DNA of 64,000 nt, from assembly GCA_032716605.1 (NCBI GenBank), contig CM064530.1:11924406-11988405 (forward strand). Direction: 5' to 3'. Position numbers and translations under genes: made by a program. The notes under the pieces were generated by a model. It saw only the letters and a list, made by a program, of their open reading frames with translations, did no database searches and was not told the DNA's origin. Each line of letters begins with the position of its first letter. The first letter of the stretch is position 1. Origin of the DNA: Paralithodes platypus (taxonomy: Eukaryota; Arthropoda; Malacostraca; Decapoda; Lithodidae). This document shows positions 9,652-21,720 of the stretch, piece by piece.

Positions 9652-10610
9652 CCATCAACTTGACCTTAAATTTTACACAGGTTTTAGTAGTTCATGGGTT
9701 AAACCCTTCCCTGCCACTGAAACAGCATTTAGTGTCTACATTATACAAGGGTACTTTGATAATGTAGTGTCTTGCAAACTTAGTATATAGATGCCATCTT
9801 GACTTCTGTACTGGTACTGTATGCCATAAGTGATTATCTGTACTTTTGTATTAATTAACTTTATGCTACTAATATTACTATACTCATACCTCGTTTGCTA
9901 CCACTGTCTATCTAACTGCATCGACTGTTTGACTACTACATTTGAAAAATATATATTGGAATTCAAGATGGCATCCAGTAGCCTGACTCCAAGGCAGTAA
10001 TAGTTTCTATAGGTACTCTTTTGACCCAAAATAACGTCACTACTCACCCCCCATAAATAAAAAAAACATCCATTTCATTATATATGGAACCCAGCCTCCT
10101 AGAATTGCACACAGGGCTATATTGGACATTGACAATTATATCTGATGAGGTGAGATATACTCTTTAAGCCCGATTAATTTGACTACATTTAGTGGTAGAT
10201 GTTTTTCAAAGCAGCATAGTGAACCCTAAAAAAAAAACAGGTTGTTTTTAAGAGACATATCACTGCCAGCAGCCTGCTGTTTTCATGTACTGAAATTGTT
10301 ATTGCTAAAAATGTATTATTTACTGTATCATTAGTAAGTGTAGAAACAGAGTTCTACTTCCAAAGTCGTTTATAGACTCAACAGTGGTGGGGCGAAGAAC
10401 TGTTTCATGCTGGAATAATCCCGACCCACCAATACAAAGTGCATCTGCGTATGTACTTGGTGGGAAGCCAGGCACCTCACGGTCGCCAAAGGTCGCATGT
10501 CACCTCGTAATTAAGGTAGAATAAGTACTGAACTGTACCTAGGTTTAAGAACATCTATACATTTTCAGCCTCAGGGCTGCAATGAACAATAAACCGACAA
10601 TTATTATTAT

Positions 10611-10644
<34 letters not shown>

Positions 10645-10919
10645 CCTGACCAAATAACCTCGCATAGCTCGCCCAAGGTTGAAGTGACAATTGGAAACAA
10701 AACAAGACTTGTAAATAACGTTAGCAATGTCATCTTATAAAATAACATACACTGTACTGCAGGTCACGAATAGTATTGGGATGTGTTTTATATGCAATCA
10801 ATCTTATAGTCAATTGAAAACTTATCTACCATTCTATAGATAATAAGTTTGGCTTCCGTGGCTAAATAATAGTTTACTCCACAAATAGCTTGTACACACA
10901 CACGCTCTTTATGCAATGT

Positions 10920-10953
<34 letters not shown>

Positions 10954-11396
10954 TGTATATGTGTGTGTGTTTAAATTCACAAGCATCCTTACACATGATC
11001 TTTCATACAATGCAGTGCGGGTGTGTATGTGTGTATTACCACGTGTAGGCTATGTGACTGTGTGCAGGTGGTAATGTGTGTGCGTAACTGTATGTGTATA
11101 TACAGAGTGAGAGTGAGAGAGAGTGTGCCTAAAATGGACTGCCTGGAAGAAATTAGATGTGTTTGTGGGTGTTTATGTGTGTGTGCGAGTATGTGTGTAG
11201 GCCTATGTGTATGTCTTAATATGTATTACTGTGTGTGTGTGTGTGCGTTTATACATGTGAGAACTATAATATAATTGTTTGTATATGAGTGAGGGAGACA
11301 ATAGGTAGAACTGCTTGTAGGAGTGCCTCCCCTAGAGTTGAAAGAGTGACAGGGCAACAGTCCAGACACAACACCACAATAATGTATATATAAAGG
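9652..11396. other. intron 1 of gene 1: no exon seen; microsatellites
   Basis: AT-rich intron sequence. It includes a TA/CA tract at about 10613-10644, an AT run at about 10920-10951, and loose TGTG-rich sequence at 10960-11260 whose open frame is low-complexity. No coding or RNA feature is supported. Confidence 0.5.
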
Positions 11397-11706
<310 letters not shown>

Positions 11707-11714
11707 ATACTAAC

Positions 11715-11788
11715 TGGAAGAATTTAGTTGCTGTGGTTGTAGAGAGGCAGCAGGCCAAACACAATACCAAACTAGTGTACACTCTCAT
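11715..11788 (-). CDS. gene 1 exon 1: signal peptide of secreted GH20 hexosaminidase
   Basis: Gene 1 encodes a predicted secreted chitooligosaccharidolytic beta-N-acetylglucosaminidase. It removes terminal GlcNAc from chitin oligomers by the retaining, substrate-assisted GH20 mechanism, downstream of chitinases in cuticle turnover (family knowledge). This exon has 24 codons plus two bases: MRVYTSLVLCLACCLSTTTA is a classic signal peptide with a hydrophobic core and small residues at the cleavage point. The donor is CCA|GTTAGT. The two leftover bases (CA) plus the first base of exon 2 (A) make Gln, and the frame then runs into PSPWGWSC, the usual mature N-terminus of arthropod Hex. That phase match and the topology support linking it to exon 2 3.1 kb away. 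Total predicted product: 620 residues, six coding exons. Confidence 0.85.
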
Positions 11789-11812
11789 CTTCAACACCCG
11801 GCACTCCAACAC
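11789..11812 (-). other. possible 5' leader of gene 1 behind a splice acceptor
   Basis: On the minus strand TACTTTTTTGCAG precedes 24 bases and then the ATG. This is a good acceptor, so the 5' UTR may be split, with a non-coding first exon further upstream (higher coordinates). No TATA box or promoter could be assigned. Confidence 0.5.
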
Positions 11813-12072
11813 CTGCAAAAAAGTACATTAATTAGTTTACTAATCAATGAGTTTTATTCTTCACATTAACACCTGATAACGAATAAAGATAAATAAACAT
11901 AGACATTACACACATATATATATATATATACTATATATATATTCAGACAACGTAGGAGAGAGATGAATGGTACAGTTACAGAAATTAGTTACTACACCCT
12001 ATTTGCTACTTACCTACCCAATCCCTTGATGATTGAGTTTGCTACATGTGATAATAGTTTGCAGTACGGCCT

Positions 12073-12487
12073 TTAACACTTACACTGTGGGAATATTTCC
12101 GCTATATTAGGACTCATTCAGGCACTCTTGAATAATTGAGCAAGTGTCTGAATAAAATTAAATGTATTCATTAAAAAACTAGAAGAAAATAGCTTCTAAA
12201 TGACATCAGAACGAGCTTCATAGTGCGTGGGATTCATCTGCAGCGCTACCATAGACATTCGCTAATACTGAGCGAATATCGCTAACGTCGCGCTACATTT
12301 GCCTTTGGCAGCGCTGCTATGTCTAGCGGGTTTATGGCTCATATTCCTCAGTGCCACGGCCGCCTGGCTGGAGAGCAAACACTCCCGCTCCCGCTCACTC
12401 GGACTCGTCTTCACAAGCTTTAAAAGCATGTAAATTGCTATAAATTGCCATGGCGTTCCGGAATGTCTCCCACAGCCAATGGGTTAA
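12073..12487. mobile_element. family D MITE (D1)
   Basis: TTAA-bounded, about 415 bp, GC-richer in the middle. The reverse complement matches 36942-37384 over most of its length (TAGACAT, CTTTGGCAGCGCT, GAGGAATATGAGCC, GCCATGGC blocks). One end reads CAATGGGTTAA. No coding. Confidence 0.7.
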
Positions 12488-13169
12488 TACAATTAAATTA
12501 TTGCATGAATCGTTACCATAATCATTAAATGTATTGTGGATGCTAATACAAATTTGCTAAAGGAATATAACTTCAGAAGAAGATATTAATGTTCAGCATT
12601 ACATGTTGTGCAGACAGTAACCATCATACATCAGCCAACCTTATTACACCAACATGGAGTCTGGCGAGTTTTATTTGCTTCATACTTTTTTTGTGCGAGA
12701 TTCGAAATGTCCATGAATCATCTTTGAATGTGGAGTCATACATGACACGCATATTTTGTTAAAAGGATTATTAGCATAATGTGAAATAATTGGCCAATAT
12801 ACAAGTTGCAGTTCATTTTTACCATACAGATCAGAGACGGATTATGTGAAGTGATCGATAGGTGAGACCCATGGTAGAGCAAGGAAATAATCTGTTAATT
12901 ATATTCAAATTATGTGATGCAATTTGAATGAATCAACCCGATATGACTCGTTTAACAAATACAAAGGGACAGATACACATAATCATGCATATATGTAAAC
13001 ACAGTTCACATGTAACGTCATTTTCACCATATTAGGCATAGTTTACTCTGGGTTAGACATATACTTGCGTGACCTAGCATTGAACATAATCATACTTGGT
13101 AACTTGCAATGACTACCGGCCTATAACAAAACCTGTTTAAAATCCTTCTTATCAATTCATGTCACACTA
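12488..13169. other. no feature seen
   Basis: AT-rich intergenic sequence upstream of gene 1 (12.5-13.2 kb). No open frame, RNA gene or clear repeat was recognised. It could contain the promoter or a non-coding first exon of gene 1, but nothing visible supports that. Confidence 0.4.
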
Positions 13170-15240
13170 GTCCTAGTGTGACACCCTTATTGCAGACTCT
13201 GCTATTAATTAATTTTGTTAAATTCTACATTACCGAGCTAATCCTCTCGGGCATGGAGGCATACATTCCATTTTCTTTATCTCAGACTAATGCAAAAAAT
13301 CTTGGTTTACTAACGATTGTCCTACTGCTGTCCGCATTAAGGAGGAAGCCTTCAAACTCAATAATCTCATTATTCCTATGTTTCTGCCCGGAATCAAGCC
13401 AAATCTGTTCTTCAACTCGCCAAACACTCTTTCATCAATAATAAATGCACTGAACTAACCAACTCTAGCTCTTCCCAAGCTTTCTGGCATCTAGCCAAAA
13501 ACCTCTCCAACAATTTTTCTTCCTCGTCTTTCCCTCCCCTTTTTCACTCTAATGGCACTACCGTCACTTCTTCCTTTAATAAAGCTGACCTCTTTGCCCA
13601 ACATTTCACTAGAAACTCCACCTTGGATGATTAAGGTGCTATTCCTCCCTCGCCACGCCCCTCTCACTTACTCATGCCTAATATCCTAATCTCTTCTAAA
13701 GATGTACTTTTACACCCTCTGGGCTTAATACTAAGAAGGCTTACGGTTCGGATGGTATTCCTCCTGTTGTACTCAAACACTGTGCTGACTCCCTGCCTAG
13801 GCAAACTCTTCTGTCTGTCTTTCCTCTAACGTCCCCTTCTTGCTCGAAGTTTCCTCTCATTCAACCTGTCCCAAAGAAGGGTGACGGCTCTCAACCCTCC
13901 AACTATTGTCCAATTGCTCGCATTTCTTGCATCTCCAAAGTTTTTTAAACTATTCTTACTTCAAAATTTCTTAAGCATCTCTCTTCCCATAATCTACTCT
14001 CAGATTGCCAGTAGGGATTCCTTAGGGGTCGCTATACTGGGGATCTCCTTTCATATCTTACTAACTCTTCCCATAATCTACTCTCAGATTGCCAGTAGGG
14101 ATTCCTTAGGGGTCGCTATACTGGGGATCTCCTTTCATATCTTACTAACTCTTGGTCATCCTCCTTATGGGATTTCAGCAAGACCTTTTCTATTGCGCTA
14201 GACATATCGAAGGCCTTTGATAGAGTCTGGCACAAATATATAATTTCTAAACTACCCTCCTTCGGTTTCTATCCCTCTATCTGTGCCTTTATCTCTAATT
14301 TCCTTTCTGGCCGTTCCATAGCTGCGGTTGTGGATGTCCACCGTTCACTTCCTCAACCTATCAACTCTGGTGTTCCTCAGGTTTCTGTCCTATCTCCAAT
14401 TCTATTCCTAATATTCATCAATGATCTTCTCAACTGTACCTCCAGTCTTATCCATTCATATGCTGATGACTCTACCTTACACTATTCAACTAGTTTTCCA
14501 GAACCCCCCAGCAAGCAATCACTCAAAATATCACATGATAATGCCATAAAACACTTATCTTCTGACCTATGAACCATTTCCATTTGAGGCAGAGAAAATC
14601 TTGTTGCTTTCAATGCTTCCAAAACCCAGTTTCTCCATTTATCTACTTGTAAAGAACTCCCAGAGGACTATCCCTTATACTTCAAACACAAATCAACCCT
14701 TCATCTTCTCTCAGTATTCTAGGTGTCTCTTTTTCTCCTGATCTCACTTGGAAAGACCATATTACCACCCTTGCTAAAACAGTTTCCCAGAAGCTGGGTG
14801 TGCTCAACCGCCTCAAGAGGTTCTTTACCCTTGCACAGCTTCTTTCTCTGTACAGGGGCACAGTGCGTCCATGTATTGAGTATTGTTCACACATGTGTGG
14901 AGGATCCTCTTACAAGCCTTTCGTCTCATTAACTCACGTCCATTCCCTGACTCTTTGCAATCTCTCTCTCTTCGCCGGAGTGTTGTATCTCTCTCGCTAT
15001 TCTACCGCTATTACAATAATCAGTGTTCCTCAGAGCTCTCTCAGTGTATACCATCTCTTCTACGTAGAGTACGTAGCACCCGTCTTGCAACACAATCCCA
15101 TCCCTACTCTGTGCAACTCTCCAATCCAAGAGTGAAACAATATTCCCAAACTTTCTTTTATTCAACAGCTGAGCTCTGGAACTCTCTCCCTGAATTTATC
15201 TTACCCTCATCCTATGGCTGAAATTGCTTCAAACTCCGTG
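13170..15240 (+). pseudogene. decayed non-LTR retrotransposon (jockey/CR1-type RT)
   Basis: Successive frames give an upstream linker (ILSGMEAYIPFSLSQT), PVPKKGDGSQPSNYCPIARI, then ALDISKAFDRVWHK, INSGVPQVSVLSPILFLIFIN, HSYADDSTLHYST, and a C-terminal end with LRRSVVSLSLFYRYY and STAELWNSLPEF. The RT catalytic YADD survives, but many stops and frameshifts divide the frame and the endonuclease domain is missing. The same family appears at 6880-7195. Clade is uncertain. Confidence 0.85.
13982..14153 (+). repeat. 85-bp tandem duplication inside the LINE
   Basis: The segment from CTTCCCATAATCTACTCTCA to TTTCATATCTTACTAACT occurs twice back to back with almost no difference. It post-dates the element's insertion. 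Confidence 0.85.
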
Positions 15241-15625
15241 TGTCAAGGCATTTTGGCTCGAACATTCTTTGATTTTGAAAACAAAAATTATAAATGAGAG
15301 GGCATTCCCCGAATCAACAAAACTGACAAATATGCTATAATTGATCATATATGTTTCACCTACCCTGTTGACATGAGAAAGTTACCCTACATTCTCGATT
15401 AATATTACGCTACAAAAAAAAAAAAAATTAAAAAAAAAATGCAGTATTGTTCATTTATATGCAGTGCAATCCCAGGCAAGTAATGCAATATTCTCGATAC
15501 AATTGACAACAGGGGTTACCGTTGGTCGATCATCGGATACACAAGCTACGTCAAAAAGGCAACTGTTCTTCGCTTAATCAGCCCACACGCGCACATACAG
15601 ACAGACAAACAAAACACTGTATGCC

Positions 15626-15845
15626 TTAACCCCTTCTGTACGGTACCGGCGACGTCTTTTCAATTTAATTCTAGTTATATTAAGACGATTTTGAACAGTT
15701 TAAGAAGAATCTGTGGTAGTAAAAAGGGTTATGTAAGATAGTTCGAAGCCTGTCAATTGTTGGAGGCCCTTTTTAAACTGAACAAGATCGTCTAATAGTA
15801 GCCAGAATAAAGTAAAAGGAACGGTGTCAGTACGGAAGGGATTAA
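15626..15845. mobile_element. family C MITE (C3)
   Basis: TTAA to TTAA, ends TTAACCCCTTCTGTAC and GTACGGAAGGGATTAA, with palindromic interior. Its right TTAA (15842-15845) is also the left TTAA of family B copy B2. Confidence 0.8.
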
Positions 15846-16003
15846 GGGGGGTCACCGTTTTGTTTTTATCTTTCTCTCCTTTTCTCTCTTTCTCTGGCTT
15901 GTATCCACTCGGCCCCATTCAGTCAACTGTTTTAAGACGTTTATCCCCATCCAGGTGTCTATTTGTTCCTGGCGAGCGATAGTGAGCCAGGTATAGAGAA
16001 ATC
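15842..16003. mobile_element. family B MITE, left half only (B2)
   Basis: Starts TTAAGGGGGGTCACC and runs through the CCATTCGGCCCCATTCAG and CCTGGCGAGCG blocks, then ends abruptly where C4 begins. The right arm is lost. Confidence 0.7.
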
Positions 16004-16215
16004 CCTTTGAGTACCAGCGACGTCTTTTGTTATTTGATTTCACCTATTTTTAGACGATTTTATTAAGCTTAAGAAGGATATATGGTAGCTGAAAGGATGA
16101 ATCGAGATAGTCTGTAGCCTTTTTATTGGTAGACGTCCTTCCTAAACTGAATACAATTGTCTAATAGTTGCCAGAATCTGAGGAAAAAGACGTAACCTGG
16201 TACTGTAAGGGTTAA
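16003..16215. mobile_element. family C MITE (C4), left end damaged
   Basis: The left end reads CCCTTTGAGTACCAGCGACG without its TTAA. The right end is GTACTGTAAGGGTTAA. It shares the TTAA at 16212-16215 with C5. Confidence 0.75.
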
Positions 16216-16426
16216 CCCGTACAGTACCAGGGAAGTCCCTTTAATCATATTCTAGGAGCTATTGGACGATTTTATTCAGCTTAGGAAGGACCTCTAGCAA
16301 TAATAAGGCTTCAAACTATCTCAACCAACCCCTTTAACTACCACAGATCGTTCCTAAGCTGCATAATATCGTCTAAATATAGCAATAATATAATATAATA
16401 CACGTCACTGGTACTCAAAGGGTTAA
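16212..16426. mobile_element. family C MITE (C5)
   Basis: TTAA to TTAA, 215 bp, ends TTAACCCGTACAGTACC and GTACTCAAAGGGTTAA. Interior hairpin CTTAGGAAGGACCTC / TTCCTAAGCTG. Confidence 0.8.
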
Positions 16427-16430
16427 ACAC

Positions 16431-16493
16431 TAACCACTACACCATCAAGCAGACAGACCGAGGCTTGAGACCGTATTGGGGCTGGAGTCGGTA
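16431..16493 (-). repeat. possible SINE head fragment
   Basis: The minus strand has GATGGTGTAGTGGTTAG, a good A-box-like motif, with a poorer B-box candidate (GGTCTCAAGCC). Short and weak. Confidence 0.3.
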
Positions 16494-16868
16494 TTAAGGG
16501 GCTAGTGGCTGTTTTGTTAGTATATACAGTATATTTATTTATTTATTTACTTTTGAGTTTCCTCGCTAGACCTCCATCAAGTTTAAAATTTCACCGCCTA
16601 AACCCCCTTTCAAGATAAATTTGTAAATTTTTCGGTAGACAAATTTCCCAGCCAAAGGCTGGTTCTTCTTAAAATTACAGACTCGGTATCGCTCGTCAGG
16701 AAAAAATCGACACCTAAATGGCACGAAAGGTCTTAAAATTGAAAACGAATTGGGACGAAAGATGTTAAAATTGCCAAACTAATGGGCCGAGCGTCTTATG
16801 ATCTCAAAACTAATATGCTGAACATGAGGAAGAAGGGGGCCCAGAAAAAGCGAGTAGTACCCCCTTAA
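16494..16868. mobile_element. family A MITE (A2)
   Basis: TTAA to TTAA, 375 bp, with the long left extension (TTTATTTATTTAC...GTTTCCTCGCTAGACC) also found in A3-A5 and A11. The right half carries TGGCACGAAAGGTCTTAAAA. No coding. Confidence 0.8.
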
Positions 16869-16915
16869 ATGTATCTAAATGGTATATAATATAGTACCCA
16901 AAGTAATCTGCCCTT

Positions 16916-17101
16916 TTAACCCTTACAGTACTGGTGATGTCTTTTTGCTTTTAATCAATTAGGCTACCATAATGCAGTTGGGTATAAATTATGTACAAGC
17001 TCAGACAAATATTCAGTAGTCGAGAATTAATAATATGACATAGGCGTGTGCATAAACCTTGAACTACCTTGATAGCGTAATGCTTAGGCTTTAATGGGTT
17101 A
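16916..17101. repeat. family C-like element, diverged
   Basis: The left end TTAACCCTTACAGTACTGGTGATGTC is a clear family C terminus. The right end is only GGGTTAA and the interior does not match other copies. Possibly a hybrid or rearranged copy. Confidence 0.45.
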
Positions 17102-17282
17102 ATAATTCCAGGATATTTCCAGGACGTACCTGTATGGTCCCCGCAACGTAGGGGTTAATATAATTATAGAACATTCACCCTGCTCAGATATAATTTCACT
17201 GACTAGATAAATTCGATAACTAGGTAAATAACATGAATAGATTATAATTACAGTATATATTTGAATACAGTGATCTGTAGTG

Positions 17283-17314
<32 letters not shown>

Positions 17315-17460
17315 AGATCATTCGGTATATTGATATTGATTTACTGTTCTACCCTTGTATTATATGGGTTTATTACTACCAATATACCATTAAAAGGGTA
17401 CAATATTATGGACACTTTATACACTCTTTTCATACCTATAATGTTTAGCAGTGTGGAGTG

Positions 17461-17828
17461 TTAAGGGAGCCCACCTCGCTTTTGTTCTCTTTCTCTCCCT
17501 CTCTCTTTGACTTGAATCCATTCGGCCACATTCAGCCTGTTTTAAGAAGTTTACCCCCATCAAGGTGTCAATATTTTCCTGGCGAGCGGTAGCGAGCCAG
17601 CATAAATATATATTTTTGTTTTGACAGCAAGCTAAATTTGTACATTTTTCGACAGAAAAATGTCTTCGGCGAAGCCGGATTTCTCCATACAATGCTGGCG
17701 AGCGAAAAAATCGACACCTTAATGGGGATAAACGTCTTAAAACAGTTGCCTGAATGGGGCCGAATGGATACAAGCCAGATAAAGAGAGAAAAGGAGAGAA
17801 AGAGAAAAAAGCAAGTGACCCCCCTTAA
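17461..17828. mobile_element. family B foldback MITE (B3)
   Basis: TTAA to TTAA, 368 bp, ends TTAAGGGAGCCCACCTCGC and GTGACCCCCCTTAA, with arms of about 150 bp around the TTCGGCGAAGCCGG hairpin. The 47-bp minisatellite begins within 20 bases of its right end. Confidence 0.8.
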
Positions 17829-17844
17829 GGGTTATGAATATAGA

Positions 17845-19099
17845 TAGTACCAGGAGAAGTAATTAAAGACACACCACTTATTGAGTTATTATAGTACCAG
17901 GAGAAGTAATTAAAGACACACCACTTATTGAGTTATTATAGTACCAGGAGAAGTAATTAAAGACACACCACTTATTGAGTTATTATAGTACCAGGAGAAG
18001 TAATTAAAGACACACCACTTATTGAGTTATTATAGTACCAGGAGAAGTAATTAAAGACACACCACTTATTGAGTTATTATAGTACCAGGAGAAGTAATTA
18101 AAGACCACCACTTATTGAGTTATTATAGTACCAGGAGAAGTAATTAAAGACACCACTTATTGAGTTATTATAGTACCAGGAGAAGTAATTAAAGACACAC
18201 CACTTATTGAGTTATTATAGTACCAGGAGAAGTAAATAAAGACACACCACTTATTGAGTTATTATAGTACCAGGAGAAGTAATTAAAGACACACCACTTA
18301 TTGAGTTATTATAGTACCAGGAGAAGTAATTAAAGACACACACCACTTATTGAGTTATTATAGTACCAGGAGAAGTAATTAAAGACACACCACTTATTGA
18401 GTTATTATAGTACCAGGAGAAGTAATTAAAGACACACCACTTATTGAGTTATTATAGTACCAGGAGAAGTAATTAAAGACACACCACTTATCGAGTTATT
18501 ATAGTACCAGGAGAAGTAATTAAAGACACCACTTATTGAGTTATTATAGTACCAGGAGAAGTAATTAAAGACACCACTTATTGAGTTATTATAGTACCAG
18601 GAGAAGTAATTAAAGACACCACTTATTGAGTTATTATAGTACCAGGAGAAGTAATTAAAGACACACCACTTATTGAGTTATTATAGTACCAGGAGAAGTA
18701 ATTAAAGACACACCACTTATTGAGTTATTATAGTACCAGGAGAAGTAATTAAAGACACACCACTTATTGAGTTATTATAGTACCAGGAGAAGTAATTAAA
18801 GACACCACTTATTGAGTTATTATAGTACCAGGAGAAGTAATTAAAGACACCACTTATTGAGTTATTATAGTACCAGGAGAAGTAATTAAAGACACCACTT
18901 ATTGAGTTATTATAGTACCAGGAGAAGTAATTAAAGACACACCACTTATTGAGTTATTATAGTACCAGGAGAAGTAATTAAAGACACACCACTTATTGAG
19001 TTATTATAGTACCAGGAGAAGTAATTAAAGACACACCACTTATTGAGTTATTATAGTACCAGGAGAAGTAATTAAAGACACACCACTTATTGAGTTATT
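17845..19099. repeat. 47-bp minisatellite, about 27 copies
   Basis: The unit runs AGTACCAGGAGAAGTAATTA...CCACTTATTGAGTTATTAT. Copies are nearly identical except that an internal AC run (ACACC, ACCACC, ACACACC, ACACACACC) gives unit lengths of about 45, 46, 47 or 49 bp. No spacers, so not CRISPR-like. No stable coding. Confidence 0.95.
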
Positions 19100-19228
19100 C
19101 CAGCGAGCTGAGTTTGAAACCGGGACATTAGGCTTTCCATAATGCAGTTGGGTCTGAGTTCATGATTAGATTGATATCCAAAATTCGAAAATGGAAATTA
19201 ATCGTGATCGTGTACTCAACCTTTAACC

Positions 19229-19375
19229 GTGTTGGTGGTGTAATGGTTTAGATGCTTATGTTCTGGGTGTGGTGTCCCGAGTTGGAATACCGGGAGGACC
19301 ATATGCTTTCATTAGTTTATTCAAGTACATTGGGGTTTGTGATGGATGATTAATGTTAAGAACGGGGTGTTCCAT
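19229..19375 (+). mobile_element. tRNA-derived SINE, second family (copy 1)
   Basis: The head TTGGTGGTGTAATGGTTTA fits an A box, and GTTGGAATACCGG is a degraded B box. The body (ATATGCTTTCATTAGTTTAT, TGATTAATGTTAAGAA) matches 54289-54440 closely. Confidence 0.65.
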
Positions 19376-19530
19376 AATATTGTGTATGTACACACATATA
19401 TTTGTGTTGGGGTGGGGGTGGGGGCAGCCTCCACTTTGGACACTAAATAAGTTAGGCAGGTTAAGGTAAGGAAATGTAAATCCTTCACTCATAAGATTAT
19501 AAACAACAAAACAATATTCCTTGAAATAGG

Positions 19531-19532
<2 letters not shown>

Positions 19533-19598
<66 letters not shown>

Positions 19599-19612
19599 CC
19601 CACACCCACACA
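19533..19612. repeat. CA microsatellite
   Basis: About 80 bp of (CA)n ending in a few CACACCCA variants. Confidence 0.9.
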
Positions 19613-20321
19613 CAATGAATAATGCAACACAAACAATGTTCAGGGACACCGAGTCCACCGACTTTTCCTAATCCCTTCCAGTATTAGGACGCCTTTTTTT
19701 CCTCTTGATTCAGGTTATTATTAGCTCTAAAATCAAAGTTAGACCGTCGCACTTTAGTTGTTACCCATTACATAGGAATCAGAACACACGATCCCACTAG
19801 GCAGGGATCTAATTTTGGTTGTCATGGGATACAGAATGGGTTTGCTGCTGATTCGAGACTAATACCTAAATCGTCTACCGATAATAACAATAACAGGAAT
19901 AAATGCGTCCTAAACTTCTGATACAGTTACACAATGACAGGTTTTTCGTTCATATAGCGTGGAAAATGCACGAACACAATAACACAGATAAAAACAAACA
20001 AGCACTCTGAGGGAGACGAAAAACTTTCACTTACATTATAGAAAACGTGGCTATTTACAGGGGGAACTTTACATTTCAACCTCTAGAAATGTTTTGCTTT
20101 GAAATTGTAGAAAACTGTTTGTGCAATCATAACATACAAGCACTAAAGTCGAATGGCATACGCAAGACATATCTCCTTTACATCTAGCCCATATTACAAT
20201 ATCCAGTCTTTTGTAGGAGTCTGAAATTCGCAAGATAATCATCAAACAACATTTATTGAATCTAAAATATATGGAATTATATATACATTGCAAAATATAA
20301 TTTATAGCATGTCAAATTGTC
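19613..20321. other. no gene seen
   Basis: A stretch at about 19668-19920 starts AATCCCTTCCAGTATTAGGACGC and ends GCGTCCTAAACTTC, so it may be a very old palindromic element related to family C. Otherwise nothing recognised. Confidence 0.35.
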
Positions 20322-20522
20322 AGTTATTCAGTTTGGTTTTCCTTTTTAGTAGCAAACATGGAAGTATATACAATAAAGGTAAAAACAATTTAAACATGAG
20401 TTTACTTAAGGTAAGAAGAGGATATTTAATGGGTTCATAATATTTTACTCTATAAAGGTATATTGGAAGTAATAAACCAATGTAACCTGAGGATAGAAAG
20501 GTAAATCACGATCAATGCACCT

Positions 20523-20554
<32 letters not shown>
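20523..20554. repeat. AT microsatellite
   Basis: Short (TA)n run inside segmental copy I; absent from copy II. Confidence 0.85.
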
Positions 20555-20556
<2 letters not shown>

Positions 20557-20679
20557 TCGAATTTTGACAGCGTATACACAACTTCCTATCACGACTGTAC
20601 TCAAACAAGTTCTATCTTATCTATACTCGCTTCATGTTAAGTGTCCAATACAAGGGAGCCTTCAAGGAGACTACATAGA

Positions 20680-20990
20680 ACTCTTCTTCTTCTTCTTCTT
20701 ACCTCTGACTGGGTATAGGCTATCCTAGTGTTTACTAGCCTATACCCCTTTGAAAGGACATTAGCCTAACCTAACAACCTTACCTAACCTATCCTAGTAT
20801 TATGGGTGGGGGCTGCCGCCCCCACACCACCGCTGTTTGACATCTTTGCCATAGATTTTTGGTGCATTTGTCTGTGAAGTGGGTATTTTTCAATTGTCGA
20901 TAACGAAAATCCTCCATGCGGACTATATGGAGAAAAATATGGCGAGTCTATTGGTCCCTATTTTCCCTAATAAATTGTTTTTAATAAGGC
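20680..20990. repeat. palindrome arm in simple (unexpanded) form
   Basis: Runs from TTCTTCTTCTTACCTCTGAC through AACCTAACAACCTTACC and the GGGGGCTGCCGCCCCC hairpin to GATAACGAAAATCCTCC and beyond. Copy II (27724-28385) holds the same arm plus an inverted copy of it. Confidence 0.75.
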
Positions 20991-21359
20991 GGATGTAATG
21001 TCCTTGAAGATTATCCTACTAATATACTGTATACAAATATGCATGATGCGATAAAATAATGGTAATATAACACTACTAATTCGTTCAGGTGAAAACTAAT
21101 ACATTTGCACATGTCAATAAGAAAGCATATGGTTCTTATGAATATATATAAGCTACCTTACAGTTAACTATTATCTTGTAGCTAACCTAAACCCTTGCTT
21201 GTCATAAATCAGAACAGCCATTACGACCACACAAATAAAAACCGTACTCACTTGGAGATACTATAAACACACCCTACCCTCACGAGATCCCAATGTAAAC
21301 TGACTGTGTCTGACTGACTGTGTGGAGTTTGTCGGCCAAGTGTTAGATTCGTACTTTCA

Positions 21360-21720
21360 TTGAAGAACCCCACCTCCCCTATCCACCTTCGTTCATCCCC
21401 TCCCTACCTCCCCCACTCACTCCAACCCTACCTCCCCCTCTCACCCAACGGTCTAACCCACCCCATCTCCTCCAACGTTCAACCCTCTCACCCTCCCACC
21501 ATCGTTCTCCCCACCCCAACGTTCTTCCACACCCCCTCTCCCCCAACGTTCTACCCCACCCTACCTCTCCCCAACCACCCCCCACTCTCTCCCCTACCCA
21601 CCCCCTCTCCCCTAACCTTATCATTATCTCACAACCTCCCCTGCACTTCCCCCCACTAACCCCCTTCATACCCTCCTCCCCCCAACCCCTCGCTCTCTCT
21701 CTTTGTATTTGTTTATCTTA
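21360..21720. repeat. C-rich degenerate repeat (CCCCAACGTTCTACC-like)
   Basis: Pyrimidine-rich tract of imperfect repeats with recurring CAACGTTC. Its counterpart in copy II is 28760-29215, with more units. The Pro-rich open frame is a composition artefact. A SINE tail (GTAAAGGCTTATCCC) follows both. Confidence 0.75.

Noticed and set aside
21360..21669. Pro-rich (plus) and Gly/Arg-rich (minus) frames; also 28723-29244 and 25276-25616
   Set aside because: C-rich degenerate repeats; both strands open and no domain.
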